Of a DNA stretch of 22,492 nucleotides, positions 16,303 to 22,492 are shown one piece after another (the stretch's first letter is position 1; each line of letters opens with the position of its first letter). The DNA lies in IMG/VR virus record IMGVR_UViG_3300017741_000060, positions 1 to 22,492 of that record; one strand, 5' to 3'. The translations under genes were made by a program, and so were the position numbers. This stretch comes from a virus. The notes beneath the pieces are model-generated. The model searched no databases and was not told the DNA's origin. It saw nothing but the letters and a program-made list of their open reading frames with translations.

Positions 16303-16856
16303 CGTGGAAATTTTTTAAACGCTTCTTGAAAATTTAGTTTAATTGTTTTGTCTAAAGCGCCTCCTTCGAGATAAGTGTCATACCAGTCCAAAGGAGCAGT
16401 GCTCAAGTTGTCTCCTTCTCCTTCAGCAATATTGCCTCGAATGTTTTGTTGACGATTCCCGCGTTTTATTTTTGATTCATCTTGCAAAGGATCTTGCCCC
16501 GGATTCCGAAAATCACCGTCAGTGCCTGTTATACCCTGTTCGTAATCAATTGCAATTCCAGCGTCAGGGTCAACGTTGTAAATATTGTATTTAAACTCGG
16601 GCTTGCTCCATAACTCTTTGCCAGACAAAAAGGGTGCAATTACTTTTTGAGGCTGACCTTCAGCCTGAGAAGGATTGCTTTTCTCGCCACCTGAAGTCTC
16701 AATAACCCAAGAATTGGAAAATTTACCTGAGTAAAGAGGGCCTGCCTCTTGCAATTCGCTGACTATTTTTTCAGCGCCTTTTCTTATGTCCCTAGACAGC
16801 CTGCCGTTGACCCAACGATCCCAGTCTTCAGACATGCGTTTAAAGCCCCTTGCCAT
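16299..16856 (-). CDS. HK97 gp10-like neck / tail completion protein
   Basis: This 185-aa protein begins MARGFKRMSEDWDRWVNGRL. It has an N-terminal helix with many Arg and Lys, then GPLYSGKFSNSWVIE at residues 39-53, which is the family's 'P-x-(D/Y)-(T/S)-G-x-(L/F)-x-x-S-W' type motif seen in HK97 gp10-like proteins. These join the head-closure complex to the tail. A longer middle insertion (about residues 95-150, acidic and Asn/Gln-rich) makes it longer than the usual 110-150 aa. It starts in a TAATG overlap and ends in an ATGA overlap, so its translation is coupled on both sides. Confidence 0.85.
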   Translation of the reverse strand: MARGFKRMSEDWDRWVNGRLSRDIRKGAEKIVSELQEAGPLYSGKFSNSWVIETSGGEKSNPSQAEGQPQKVIAPFLSGKELWSKPEFKYNIYNVDPDAGIAIDYEQGITGTDGDFRNPGQDPLQDESKIKRGNRQQNIRGNIAEGEGDNLSTAPLDWYDTYLEGGALDKTIKLNFQEAFKKFPR

Positions 16857-17233
16857 TACTGCGGCCTCGCAATGATTGTGTGAAGCAAGGGATCCTCACC
16901 CCTAAAGCTCAGCACATTTAAAATCTTGGCTTCCCTGGTCGCACCAGCCTGTGAATACTGGATACGATCAGCCTCAGTTGGATAATAAGAACCCAACTCA
17001 TCGCCACCAATAATTACTTTGATGTCAGTTGTTTGATAAAGCCCGTCGTTTTCTCTTGATGAAACACTGGAAATTAAACCCTTCAACACCACAGACGTAT
17101 CCGCTCCAGTAACAGCACCTGTTGCTGGATCATAAGTGCGTGGTGTTGTTGTTTTGACTAACGTGATGTCTTGACCCCAATCGTCCAGTAGATCTTTGGG
17201 GATTGACTTGAAAGTGTCGTCTACAAGTGACAT
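16856..17233 (-). CDS. Head closure (stopper) protein
   Basis: This 125-aa protein begins MSLVDDTFKSIPKDLLDDWG. It shows LVKTTTPRTYDPATGAVTG near the N-terminus, then a compact beta barrel with VVLKGLISSVSSRE, DIKVIIGGDEL and a C-terminal EAKILNVLSFRGEDPL. This arrangement is that of head-tail joining proteins such as SPP1 gp16, which close the head channel after packaging. It sits between the adaptor and the neck protein, the usual place. TGATATG separates it from the upstream gene and TAATG overlaps it with the next. Confidence 0.87.
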   Translation of the reverse strand: MSLVDDTFKSIPKDLLDDWGQDITLVKTTTPRTYDPATGAVTGADTSVVLKGLISSVSSRENDGLYQTTDIKVIIGGDELGSYYPTEADRIQYSQAGATREAKILNVLSFRGEDPLLHTIIARPQ

Positions 17234-17234
17234 A

Positions 17235-17765
17235 TCAACCCCTCACCACACGAACTTGATAAGAGCCAGAACCTCCAGAACAATAAGCACCAAGATAAGA
17301 CTGCAACCAAGGATAAACGTCGAATACGTTATTAACAGTTCCGACAGCCTGACTATCAGTGTTGTACTTGACTTTGAGGTCTCCAAGCTCGACTTGCTCG
17401 TATAACCCCTTATCGCCGGTAGTCCCTGTAATCGCGTCCGTGTCATTGGCTAGCTCAAAGGCTAGTAAATATGTAGCCTTTTTGATTGCGTTTGGAATGG
17501 CAGAACATGTAAGTTCCACCCGATCGACATGATAATTATTGCGCGGCCATTTCAATGCTTGGCCTGAGTCGCAACGATCACCATAAAAAACCAACGTGTC
17601 GATCCAGCCTGTTGCTGAAATCAATGCACGATTTTTGTTGTCATCTTGCTTGTTGTCCCATTGCGTGCTGCTTGGAACGGTTTCAAAATATGCGTCGGCT
17701 TCAGCCAACGTTACATAGCTGTTAGCTGTCTCACTCTTCAGTGTGGCGTTGATCGTGGCAGCCAT
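17235..17765 (-). CDS. Head-tail adaptor (DnaT_2 / SPP1 gp15-like)
   Basis: The 176-aa product has SYVTLAEADAYFETV (residues 16-30), a Trp-containing linker, a helix (NRALISATGWIDTL), LKWPRNN (71-77) and a helical IPNAIKKATYLLAFELA. This matches the family often labelled 'putative DnaT-like ssDNA binding' (PF20557 from memory). In phages it is the first connector ring below the portal, not a replication protein. ATG 17765 was chosen: an upstream GTG at 17789 would place the first codons inside the terminator-like hairpin and adds residues unlike the family. No clear Shine-Dalgarno is seen. Confidence 0.86.
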   Translation of the reverse strand: MAATINATLKSETANSYVTLAEADAYFETVPSSTQWDNKQDDNKNRALISATGWIDTLVFYGDRCDSGQALKWPRNNYHVDRVELTCSAIPNAIKKATYLLAFELANDTDAITGTTGDKGLYEQVELGDLKVKYNTDSQAVGTVNNVFDVYPWLQSYLGAYCSGGSGSYQVRVVRG

Positions 17766-17781
17766 AGCGCAAAAATAAGGT

Positions 17782-17803
17782 GGCCCCACCTAATGGTAGG
17801 GCC
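17782..17803 (-). terminator. Terminator-like hairpin after the major capsid gene
   Basis: On the minus strand GGCCCTACC (17803-17795) pairs with GGTGGGGCC (17790-17782), nine pairs including one G-U, around the 4-base loop ATTA. The stem is followed by ACCTTATTTTT. It lies about 16 bases after the capsid stop and before the adaptor start. An alternative stem uses AAGG with CCTT, which would bring the U-run closer. It probably reduces read-through from the highly expressed capsid gene. Confidence 0.72.
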
Positions 17804-17819
17804 TTTGCTCTGATTACGA

Positions 17820-18899
17820 TCAGATGGTGCTGGTATCCAGCGAAGAGTTGACAGTCAACTGAACCATAGGGATCAGATCAATGTCATAGGTGGCAGCCCA
17901 CTTGTTAGCCGTTGCCAAGTTGGCATTGGTTGGGTTGTCACCAGCATCAGACCACTTAGTGCCCATCACGTGATACGCCGTGTGGTAATCCACTGATAGG
18001 ACGTCTTGCTTCGAGAGCACGCTGCGCTCAGCTTCGATCCGAAGATCTTGCTGCACACCTTCAAGGATGGTGCCTGATTTAATCAGGTAGCAATAGAACT
18101 CGCGTTGATGACCGCCAGTTCCAGGTGCAACAGTGTTGACTGCAGAATCGATGATTACATTCATACCGGCAAATTCGCCAATAGAACGCGCACCAACGCC
18201 AACTCCGCCACCGCCCCAAGTGACTGCACCGCCCGTAGACAATGCAGAAGTAGAGAAGGTCAGCATTCCTACCTGATACAGGTAGTAAGCAACAGAAGGA
18301 TGGACAACTAAGGTGTCCAGCTCTTCTCCACGTTCTCCAAGCTTGGAACGTGCTTCTGCCACTGTTGCAGCAGTCAAGAAGTTGTCTTCGTTAGCACCAG
18401 AAGCAGCAGCTTTACCTTTGTCCAGCGCATTGGCAGACAAAGCAGTGCCAAACAATCCAGCAAGATGAGAGAACAGACGTGCGCTGTTCAACTTGTTGAT
18501 TGCATCAGCAAGCTGATTGCGGATGTGAAGCATTGGATCTTCACCAGCAGCCAAAACCGCCATATCATCTACTGCATACGCAAATGCGCGATGGCAGATA
18601 GTAGCGATTTGAGTGCCAGTACCGATTTTCTGAGGAGTCAGATAACCAGCGCCACTGGTGCCCCAAGTGGCTGTACCGTCCAGAATTTCCTCGGTGGGAG
18701 ATACGGGATTGAACTCGGGAACTTGAATGCGGGTACCGCCTTCTCTTGAATCGAGAAGAGCGTTACGAACAACAGCACCAGACTTAATGAAAAGACTGCG
18801 CTCTTTGATTGCCTCAGACACATAAGTGCTGAGATTATTCCTTTTTACGATGTCCGCCAGAAGGACACCGCCGGAATAATTCTGAAATGGTGCGGCCAT
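17820..18899 (-). CDS. Major capsid protein (SPP1 gp13-like HK97 fold)
   Basis: The 359-aa protein starts MAAPFQNYSGGVLLADIVKR. Its N-terminal arm is followed by FIKSGAVVRNALLD, GGTRIQVPEFNPVSPTEEIL, and YLTPQKIGTGTQIATICHRA. A long helix-type stretch (YAVDDMAVLAAGEDPMLHIR and onward, about residues 108-150) forms the spine of the HK97 fold. The order and spacing resemble SPP1 gp13-like capsid proteins. It lies after scaffold and portal genes. The AAGGA before the ATG is very close (no spacer), so initiation may rely on leader structure or on coupling. The gene is flanked by hairpins on both sides, consistent with a separately controlled high level of expression. Confidence 0.92.
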   Translation of the reverse strand: MAAPFQNYSGGVLLADIVKRNNLSTYVSEAIKERSLFIKSGAVVRNALLDSREGGTRIQVPEFNPVSPTEEILDGTATWGTSGAGYLTPQKIGTGTQIATICHRAFAYAVDDMAVLAAGEDPMLHIRNQLADAINKLNSARLFSHLAGLFGTALSANALDKGKAAASGANEDNFLTAATVAEARSKLGERGEELDTLVVHPSVAYYLYQVGMLTFSTSALSTGGAVTWGGGGVGVGARSIGEFAGMNVIIDSAVNTVAPGTGGHQREFYCYLIKSGTILEGVQQDLRIEAERSVLSKQDVLSVDYHTAYHVMGTKWSDAGDNPTNANLATANKWAATYDIDLIPMVQLTVNSSLDTSTI

Positions 18900-18929
18900 T
18901 CCTTATTCAGGGATAAAGTTTGCGGGTGT

Positions 18930-18965
18930 TCAAGTCACAGACTTGAGATGGTGTCCCACGGGGAC
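18930..18965 (-). promoter_or_regulatory. Two tandem RNA hairpins in the capsid-gene leader
   Basis: In the 65-base gap between the scaffold stop and the capsid ATG, GTCCC (18965-18961) pairs with GGGAC (18957-18953), then TCAAGTC (18946-18940) pairs with GACTTGA (18936-18930), each with a 3-base loop. Neither is followed by a U-run, so they are not standard terminators. A role in mRNA processing, stability or capsid translation control is inference. Confidence 0.6.
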
Positions 18966-19669
18966 TATTTACCTGCCTCTCTCTTGAGCACAGCTGCAAG
19001 ATCAGGGTCGGTATTTTCCAAGGCCATTTGCCTCGTTAAGTTCATACTACCTTCTATCCAAGGATTAGCGACGCCTCCAGCACCAGAAATCCCAGTAACT
19101 GGTTTTGCACCCATCCCAGCTTGAGTGCTGGGCTTAAAATGATGCTCGTAAGAAGAACCAGGGTTTTTGAGCTTCGCAAGATAGACATTGATGTCTTGCT
19201 CAACGCCACCATCTAAAACTTTGACAGTGCCGTCCTCAGCTTTCTTGAGGTTGGTTTGAATCAATTGCAGCATTTGATCTGAATTGATCGCTCCAGCTTG
19301 GTTGATCGCTGAAAGTGCAGCGTTTTTCATGGCTGCTGTCTCGTTAGATGTCCGAAGATCAACTAACTGACGCTCCAATTCAGCTATCTGCTGGTCTTTG
19401 GTTTGAGCAGTTTTGTTGGCCTCTTCCCAAAGATCCTTCCACTGCCCTTGATCCTCAAGCGTTTTGCGACGTTGATCGTCTTGTTTTTTGTAAACGTCGT
19501 CGAGTTTTCCTTTGATGCCTTGGAATCGTTCCTCGGCTTCAGTGGCACGTTGTTGAAGCGCTTGAATTTGCTGCTCGTAACCAGAAACATCGACAGCAGG
19601 AGTTTCAGTCGCAGCCACTGGCTGTTCAGAAGACGCCACAGGCGTTTCCTGGATGACTTGTTCTTCCAT
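18965..19669 (-). CDS. Capsid scaffold protein
   Basis: The 234-aa product begins MEEQVIQETPVASSEQPVAA, an acidic, disordered stretch. It then has a coiled coil from about residue 30 to 110 (YEQQIQALQQRATEAEER, then QIAELERQLVDL) and a C-terminal helical tail (MNLTRQMALENTDPDLAAVL, ending KREAGK). This is the standard layout of phage scaffolds: a helical rod with a basic, capsid-binding C-terminus. It is encoded between portal and capsid genes, where the scaffold is normally found. No protease domain is visible. It starts two bases after a 39-aa mini-gene, and ends at TAG, next to a hairpin. Confidence 0.88.
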   Translation of the reverse strand: MEEQVIQETPVASSEQPVAATETPAVDVSGYEQQIQALQQRATEAEERFQGIKGKLDDVYKKQDDQRRKTLEDQGQWKDLWEEANKTAQTKDQQIAELERQLVDLRTSNETAAMKNAALSAINQAGAINSDQMLQLIQTNLKKAEDGTVKVLDGGVEQDINVYLAKLKNPGSSYEHHFKPSTQAGMGAKPVTGISGAGGVANPWIEGSMNLTRQMALENTDPDLAAVLKREAGK

Positions 19670-19671
19670 TA

Positions 19672-19791
19672 CTAAGAATTAGTTGACTTCTCTACTTTAC
19701 TACTTTTTGCCTGTTTGGTTGTTTTTTTGGGCTCAGGCATTGGGCATTCATCTTTTTTGGGTGGGTTGATCTCCTCGAAACGCATTCCCAT
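19672..19791 (-). CDS. Small lysine-rich protein between portal and scaffold (39 aa)
   Basis: The gap between the portal stop and the scaffold start is filled by an ATG-to-TAG frame of 39 codons. It starts MGMRFEEINPPKKDECPM and continues with a Lys-, Thr- and Ser-rich C-terminal half (PKKTTKQAKSSKVEKSTNS). It begins 15 bases after the portal stop and ends two bases before the scaffold ATG, so it fits the packed gene order. A second in-frame ATG at 19785 could be the true start. I do not recognise a family. The small size and basic tail recall the other small basic proteins further upstream. It could be a minor capsid or DNA-binding protein, or a translated leader. Confidence 0.5.
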   Translation of the reverse strand: MGMRFEEINPPKKDECPMPEPKKTTKQAKSSKVEKSTNS

Positions 19792-19805
19792 GGGAACAAA
19801 AGCTA

Positions 19806-21257
19806 TTACTCTTCTACTGTACCGCTTGATTCCGCTTCTGCTGCCATAGGCAAAATTTCGCCTTGTACCAACATGTCGCGGAACTCTTCACGATCAATAA
19901 TTTGATCTTGGAATAGCTGGCCCATTGCTGCAATGTCTTGCCCAATCAAACGTTGCAAGTCAAAATCACGACTAATCTTGACCTCAGGCGGTTCAATACC
20001 CAAGTAATTGGCAGCAAGGTTGTAAGACTTCTGCAAACCTGACTCAAGATCCATCGATACCATCGACAGCATCGAGTTCGTATCAATACGATCCAGCCTG
20101 CGAGCATCCGCAGATTCAGCTACAAATTTTTGCTGGCTCAATGTACTGATGCCTAACGTCGCCATTTGCTGCTGTAACTCTTGGATTTCTGATGTCTGCG
20201 CTTCAAATGCACCGTTTGAAGGCTGCACGTAATAAACCTTGTTACCCGGTTGTGTTGCCATCGCATAATTCACACTAATCGCCATGTCTTTTGTCTGATC
20301 GTCCCAACCCTCCAATACCAACATGGGCTGGCTGGCAATATGCAAACTATGAATCAGATCAGCTTGGCGCTGGAAATGAGCCAGATTTAAATGCGCTATG
20401 TCCAACAGTGGTGGACGACTTGTCATTGTATCTTTTTTATCAGCATAAATTGTTACCAGCGGAATCTGCCCAAGTGAAAAATCGCCTGATTCAACCAAGT
20501 CGTACTCCGCTGTAGCGTCGGATTGATCGAATGAAGCGGGGTATGGAAATGGCCCTTCCATTTCTTGCTTTTTCTGTTCCTGTCTAAAGACGCGATAACG
20601 ACCTGACTCAATAACACGGACTTGGTCATAAACTTTTTCTCCGAACTCTCCATCGGCTACAACTGCTTTTTCACCAATTCGTACTTGAGTAAGATTGCCA
20701 TAATTTGTTTCCCGATCTAAACGCCATCCATACACATTGGTTGGATCAACCTCAATCCAATATGGCCTACGGTTAAGAGCACGCTCTTCTGCCAAACTCC
20801 TTGCGTCTGATGGAGCGGGAAAATCAACAAGAACATGTGAATGCCCATAGGTCAATGCACAAGTGACCAATCGACGTGCATACTCATCTAAATCAGAACC
20901 GCAACCATCAACATCCTTGTTGAAAACTTCGGTCCAATAAGGCGCACCAGTTACACTGATGGGTTTGCGCAGAATAAGTCCTGCTGCTGCTCGGATTAAA
21001 CGCTGCGTATAAGGCGTAAATACAGCACGGTTTACACGCGCCAAATAAGCCGTGTAGTCCTCACGTGGCTCTAACGGTAAAAATGTCTCGCTATTCTCTC
21101 GAAGGTATTCCGTCCCAGATACAACGGCTTTCATAATCTCCCAGCCTTTCATCTGGTTGATTACTGCTCGCGTACGGACAAATGGGCTGTCAACACTCCC
21201 CATGTAGGAGCTGCTAACCAAACTTGTCCTGACGAGCCCTGGAACGGAGTAAGTCAT
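19806..21257 (-). CDS. Portal protein (DUF4055 family)
   Basis: The 483-aa portal forms the twelve-fold ring at one capsid vertex, through which DNA is packaged. Residues 80-99 (FTPYTQRLIRAAAGLILRKP) are the signature of DUF4055-type portals. Further motifs include HSHVLVDFPAPSDA, the tyrosine- and Trp-containing wing region (PYWIEVDPTNVYGWRLDRE) and a long helical C-terminal region with QLQQQMATLGISTLS-like repeats (LQQQMATLGISTL). The length is usual for the family. It follows the terminase and precedes the scaffold, as expected. The start ATG lies one base after the preceding stop (TGACATG), so translation is probably coupled. A GTGGTGA precedes it, but no strong Shine-Dalgarno. Confidence 0.93.
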   Translation of the reverse strand: MTYSVPGLVRTSLVSSSYMGSVDSPFVRTRAVINQMKGWEIMKAVVSGTEYLRENSETFLPLEPREDYTAYLARVNRAVFTPYTQRLIRAAAGLILRKPISVTGAPYWTEVFNKDVDGCGSDLDEYARRLVTCALTYGHSHVLVDFPAPSDARSLAEERALNRRPYWIEVDPTNVYGWRLDRETNYGNLTQVRIGEKAVVADGEFGEKVYDQVRVIESGRYRVFRQEQKKQEMEGPFPYPASFDQSDATAEYDLVESGDFSLGQIPLVTIYADKKDTMTSRPPLLDIAHLNLAHFQRQADLIHSLHIASQPMLVLEGWDDQTKDMAISVNYAMATQPGNKVYYVQPSNGAFEAQTSEIQELQQQMATLGISTLSQQKFVAESADARRLDRIDTNSMLSMVSMDLESGLQKSYNLAANYLGIEPPEVKISRDFDLQRLIGQDIAAMGQLFQDQIIDREEFRDMLVQGEILPMAAEAESSGTVEE

Positions 21258-21258
21258 G

Positions 21259-21543
21259 TCACCACTTTACTTTGTTAGCCCAATATGCGGCACTGGTTTT
21301 GCCCTTGGCAATGTTTTTTGCATGACGCTTCTTGAATGAAGACCTTTTATCCTTCATGGCTTGGCTTTCACCAGCTTTTGGCTTGCCCGCTGTCTTTGCT
21401 CCCTGCTGCCCAAATCGTATTAAACGATCCTTACCATTCTCTTTGATCACAACAGCATGAGATTTACCGCTGGAATGTCCAGGAGTAGAGATTGGTTTGT
21501 TGTAGCCATCGAATGTATGGCCTCCTCGTTGGATTTTTGCCAT
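21259..21543 (-). CDS. Small basic conserved phage protein (DUF6321-like), 94 aa
   Basis: This 94-aa protein reads MAKIQRGGHTFDGYNKPIST, then HAVVIKENGKDRLIRFGQQG, and ends with KKRHAKNIAKGKTSAAYWAN then KVKW. The pattern IRFGQQG ... RH-A-x-NI-x-KGK-x-SAAYWANKVKW resembles a family I know as DUF6321 (name from memory), common in aquatic phages next to the terminase and portal. Function is unknown; it is very rich in Lys and may bind DNA or the packaging complex. It starts in a TAATG overlap with the preceding basic-protein gene and stops one base before the portal ATG. Confidence 0.82.
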   Translation of the reverse strand: MAKIQRGGHTFDGYNKPISTPGHSSGKSHAVVIKENGKDRLIRFGQQGAKTAGKPKAGESQAMKDKRSSFKKRHAKNIAKGKTSAAYWANKVKW

Positions 21544-21848
21544 TACTTTTTACCCTTTGGTTTACGACGTTTATGCTGATACCCTATCTTCTTTGAACTC
21601 GTTTTCTCACGCTTGAATCGCGCTTTCTCTGCAGAAGACATCTCATCAGACGTTTTTGGCGTCTTTGAAGAAACTCTCTTGGAAGGTCGACACGCTGGAT
21701 AAGCACGATCCTCCCCCTTGGAACGACCACAAGGTTTCCCGGTCTTTATATCGACCCATTTCTCATCAAACCAACGCCCCAAGCCCCCTCGCGACTTATT
21801 TGGCTTTTTTGGTTTTGCTGGTTTTCGTGCCTTTTTTCGTTCCGCCAC
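21543..21848 (-). CDS. Small basic conserved phage protein with WVDIKTGKPCGR motif
   Basis: The frame carries RGGLGRWFDEKWVDIKTGKP, CGRSKGEDRAYPACRPS and a C-terminal KARFKREKTSSKKIGYQHKR. These motifs recur in small Lys-rich phage proteins (possibly DUF5872-like; from memory). Two conserved cysteines (PCGR and PACRP) could bind metal. The start chosen is GTG 21848 (product about 101 aa), because the alternative ATG 21932 (129 aa) would add 28 residues unlike the family and would deepen the overlap with the 68-aa gene. An upstream GGAAA supports the GTG weakly. It overlaps that gene by 53 bases in a +1 frame, so it could also be translated as a frameshift extension. Confidence 0.7.
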   Translation of the reverse strand: MAERKKARKPAKPKKPNKSRGGLGRWFDEKWVDIKTGKPCGRSKGEDRAYPACRPSKRVSSKTPKTSDEMSSAEKARFKREKTSSKKIGYQHKRRKPKGKK

Positions 21849-22002
21849 TGGTTGCTTTCCGATAGGTGCCGCCACGCTTCTTATATTCGCGTACCAACCA
21901 CGCATTCGCATACGCACTTGGATACACGTCAAATTTGCGCTTCGCTTCGGCCTTTACACGACTGTAAAGCGCCTTATTTGTTGGGACGTTTTCACTCGCC
22001 AC
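21796..22002 (-). CDS. Small basic conserved phage protein (KFDVYPSAYANAW motif), 68 aa
   Basis: The 68-aa frame begins at GTG and reads MASENVPTNKALYSRVKAEA. It then carries KRKFDVYPSAYANAWLVREY and KKRGGTYRKA, a motif recurring in small proteins of aquatic phages, before a Lys/Thr-rich tail ending in TAA. The protein may bind DNA or RNA, but no function is known to me. The GTG at 22002 lies inside the end of the preceding gene (11-base overlap), so translation is coupled. The downstream part overlaps the next basic gene by 53 bases or more in another frame. Confidence 0.78.
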   Translation of the reverse strand: MASENVPTNKALYSRVKAEAKRKFDVYPSAYANAWLVREYKKRGGTYRKATSGGTKKGTKTSKTKKAK

Positions 22003-22099
22003 AACGACACCGCATCTTCTTGCTGCCCTTCTTTACACCCTTCTTTTTCTTAGGTGGACGGCCTTTCTGAGTGCCGTATGTTCCAGGGCCTTTGGGCAT
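21992..22099 (-). CDS. Small Lys-rich protein MPKGPGTYG (35 aa)
   Basis: A 35-codon frame reads MPKGPGTYGTQKGRPPKKKK, then GVKKGSKKMRCRCGE and TGA. The motif KG-x-GTYG followed by GRPPKKKK is familiar to me from short genes beside phage terminase and capsid genes, which supports a real gene despite the length. The C-terminus has two cysteines (CRCGE). No function is known; a nucleic-acid-binding or packaging role is inference. Its stop overlaps the GTG of the next gene (TGTGGCGAGTGA). Confidence 0.7.
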   Translation of the reverse strand: MPKGPGTYGTQKGRPPKKKKGVKKGSKKMRCRCGE

Positions 22100-22121
22100 G
22101 ACAAAGACAAATGACTTGCCC

Positions 22122-22261
22122 TTATCCTAACCGCTTAAATGGTTGCGGACTAGAACCGGCTCTCGCGCCTGCATCCCTCACTCCTGATCCGCTGCAAGAG
22201 ACCTGTGCAACCGCTGTAAAGGGTTACCTTCATATCCTAGTAGATCCGATAAGAAGTCGTA
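22122..22261 (-). other. Protein-like reading frames after the terminase gene, without clear start
   Basis: In the gap between the terminase stop and the 35-aa gene, two successive frames look like protein. The first reads YDFLSDLLGYEGNPLQRLHR and SLAADQE to TGA (22180-22178), in the -1 frame relative to the terminase, with no ATG, GTG or TTG. The second begins at a GTG (22181-22179) overlapping that TGA and reads VRDAGARAGSSPQPFKRLG to TAA (22124-22122). Alternatives are an ATG frame of 27 aa (22233-22150), placed three bases after the terminase stop, and a 15-aa frame (22174-22127) behind AGGAG. Joined, the first two could be one small protein broken by an indel, or a frameshifted product. 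I cannot choose between these. Confidence 0.3.
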
Positions 22262-22492
22262 CCCAATGTCTCCGGTTTCGCAAGGTTGAATTGCTGCAAT
22301 ACCAAGTACCCAAATGCGTCAAACGCATGGTCCACTCCTAAATTCTTGTTCGGTAAACCCGTTCCAGGTGCATACGTTAACGTCCGAAGCGATTTTATTA
22401 GCTGCTTACATTTTGGATGGATCTTTACTCTTCGCGTTCCAGCAGCATCCATTAATCCTGTGTTTACTGCCGTAATCTTGTCCCGTATCTTC
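22237..22492 (-). CDS. Terminase large subunit, C-terminal fragment
   Basis: The frame is open at the right edge and shows 85 residues, ending TTSYRIY at TAG. It reads KIRDKITAVNTGLMDAAGTR, then KIHPKCKQLIKSLRTLTYAP, then VDHAFDAFGYLV. This is the end of the RNase H-like nuclease domain of large terminases; the Asp in HAFDAFGY sits where a metal-binding Asp of the 'H-x-x-DALGY' motif is expected. The ATPase half lies outside the window. The protein cuts concatemers and powers DNA filling through the portal encoded nearby. Confidence 0.92.
   Translation of the reverse strand, partial: KIRDKITAVNTGLMDAAGTRRVKIHPKCKQLIKSLRTLTYAPGTGLPNKNLGVDHAFDAFGYLVLQQFNLAKPETLGTTSYRIY

Noticed and set aside
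17766-17789. GTG start at 17789 for the head-tail adaptor, adding MGPPYFCA
   Set aside because: The added residues are unlike the family and the start would lie inside the terminator-like hairpin; ATG 17765 fits better.
22141-22212. tRNA-like element: GGTTGC and GCAACC ends 72 bases apart, GGTC/GATC D-stem-like pairing and a GGTTCTAGTCC box on the minus strand
   Set aside because: The T-stem has only three pairs, position 57 is T instead of a purine, and no anticodon stem of five pairs can be formed. It overlaps the protein-like frames. It could be a degenerate remnant, but does not support a tRNA call or an attachment site.

Overview
The window is a stretch of a tailed double-stranded DNA phage or prophage-like genome (Caudoviricetes, siphovirus type). 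Every gene I can support lies on the minus strand, in one co-directional late/structural module read from right to left. Genes are tightly packed, with ATGA, TGATG and TAATG overlaps. Base composition is moderate (not strongly GC- or AT-rich). The tail-fibre style, the small basic proteins and the first partial gene resemble those of aquatic and marine phages, cyanophages in particular. The host cannot be named from this sequence; a cyanobacterial or other aquatic host is an inference.

Right end (22492 to 21259): the 3' end of the large terminase gene comes first. It is followed by a 137-base stretch with broken-looking reading frames, then four small, very basic proteins (35, 68, about 101 and 94 aa) that overlap or abut one another. 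Head module (21257 to 17820): a DUF4055-type portal, a 39-aa lysine-rich mini-gene, a coiled-coil scaffold protein and an SPP1 gp13-like major capsid protein. Two RNA hairpins lie in the leader of the capsid gene and a terminator-like hairpin lies after it. Connector module (17765 to 15871): a head-tail adaptor (DnaT_2/gp15-like), a head-closure protein, an HK97-gp10-like neck protein and a tail terminator.

Tail module (15795 to 5847): the major tail tube protein is followed by a clear rho-independent terminator. Next is a lambda G/GT-like pair of tail assembly chaperones joined by a canonical -1 slippery heptamer (CCCAAAG), then a 1104-aa tape measure, a minor tail protein, an NlpC/P60-like protein and a 1503-aa tail-tip (I+J-like) protein. 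Left end (5850 to 1): three virion proteins follow, two of which look like relatives of the tail tube protein. Then come a 1212-aa tail fibre ending in a Peptidase_S74 self-cleaving chaperone, a terminator hairpin, and the start of a small hypothetical gene cut by the window edge.

The genes work together in order: terminase fills a scaffolded capsid through the portal, connector proteins close the head, the tube is built on the tape measure with the frameshifted chaperones, and the tip, tube-like baseplate proteins and fibre recognise the host. No replication, lysis, integration or defence genes, tRNA genes or CRISPR arrays are visible, and no convincing promoter was found. The least ordinary points are the programmed frameshift, the three tube-like proteins, the overlapping basic-protein frames, the NlpC/tip dual-coding overlap, and the protein-like frames lacking starts just after the terminase gene.
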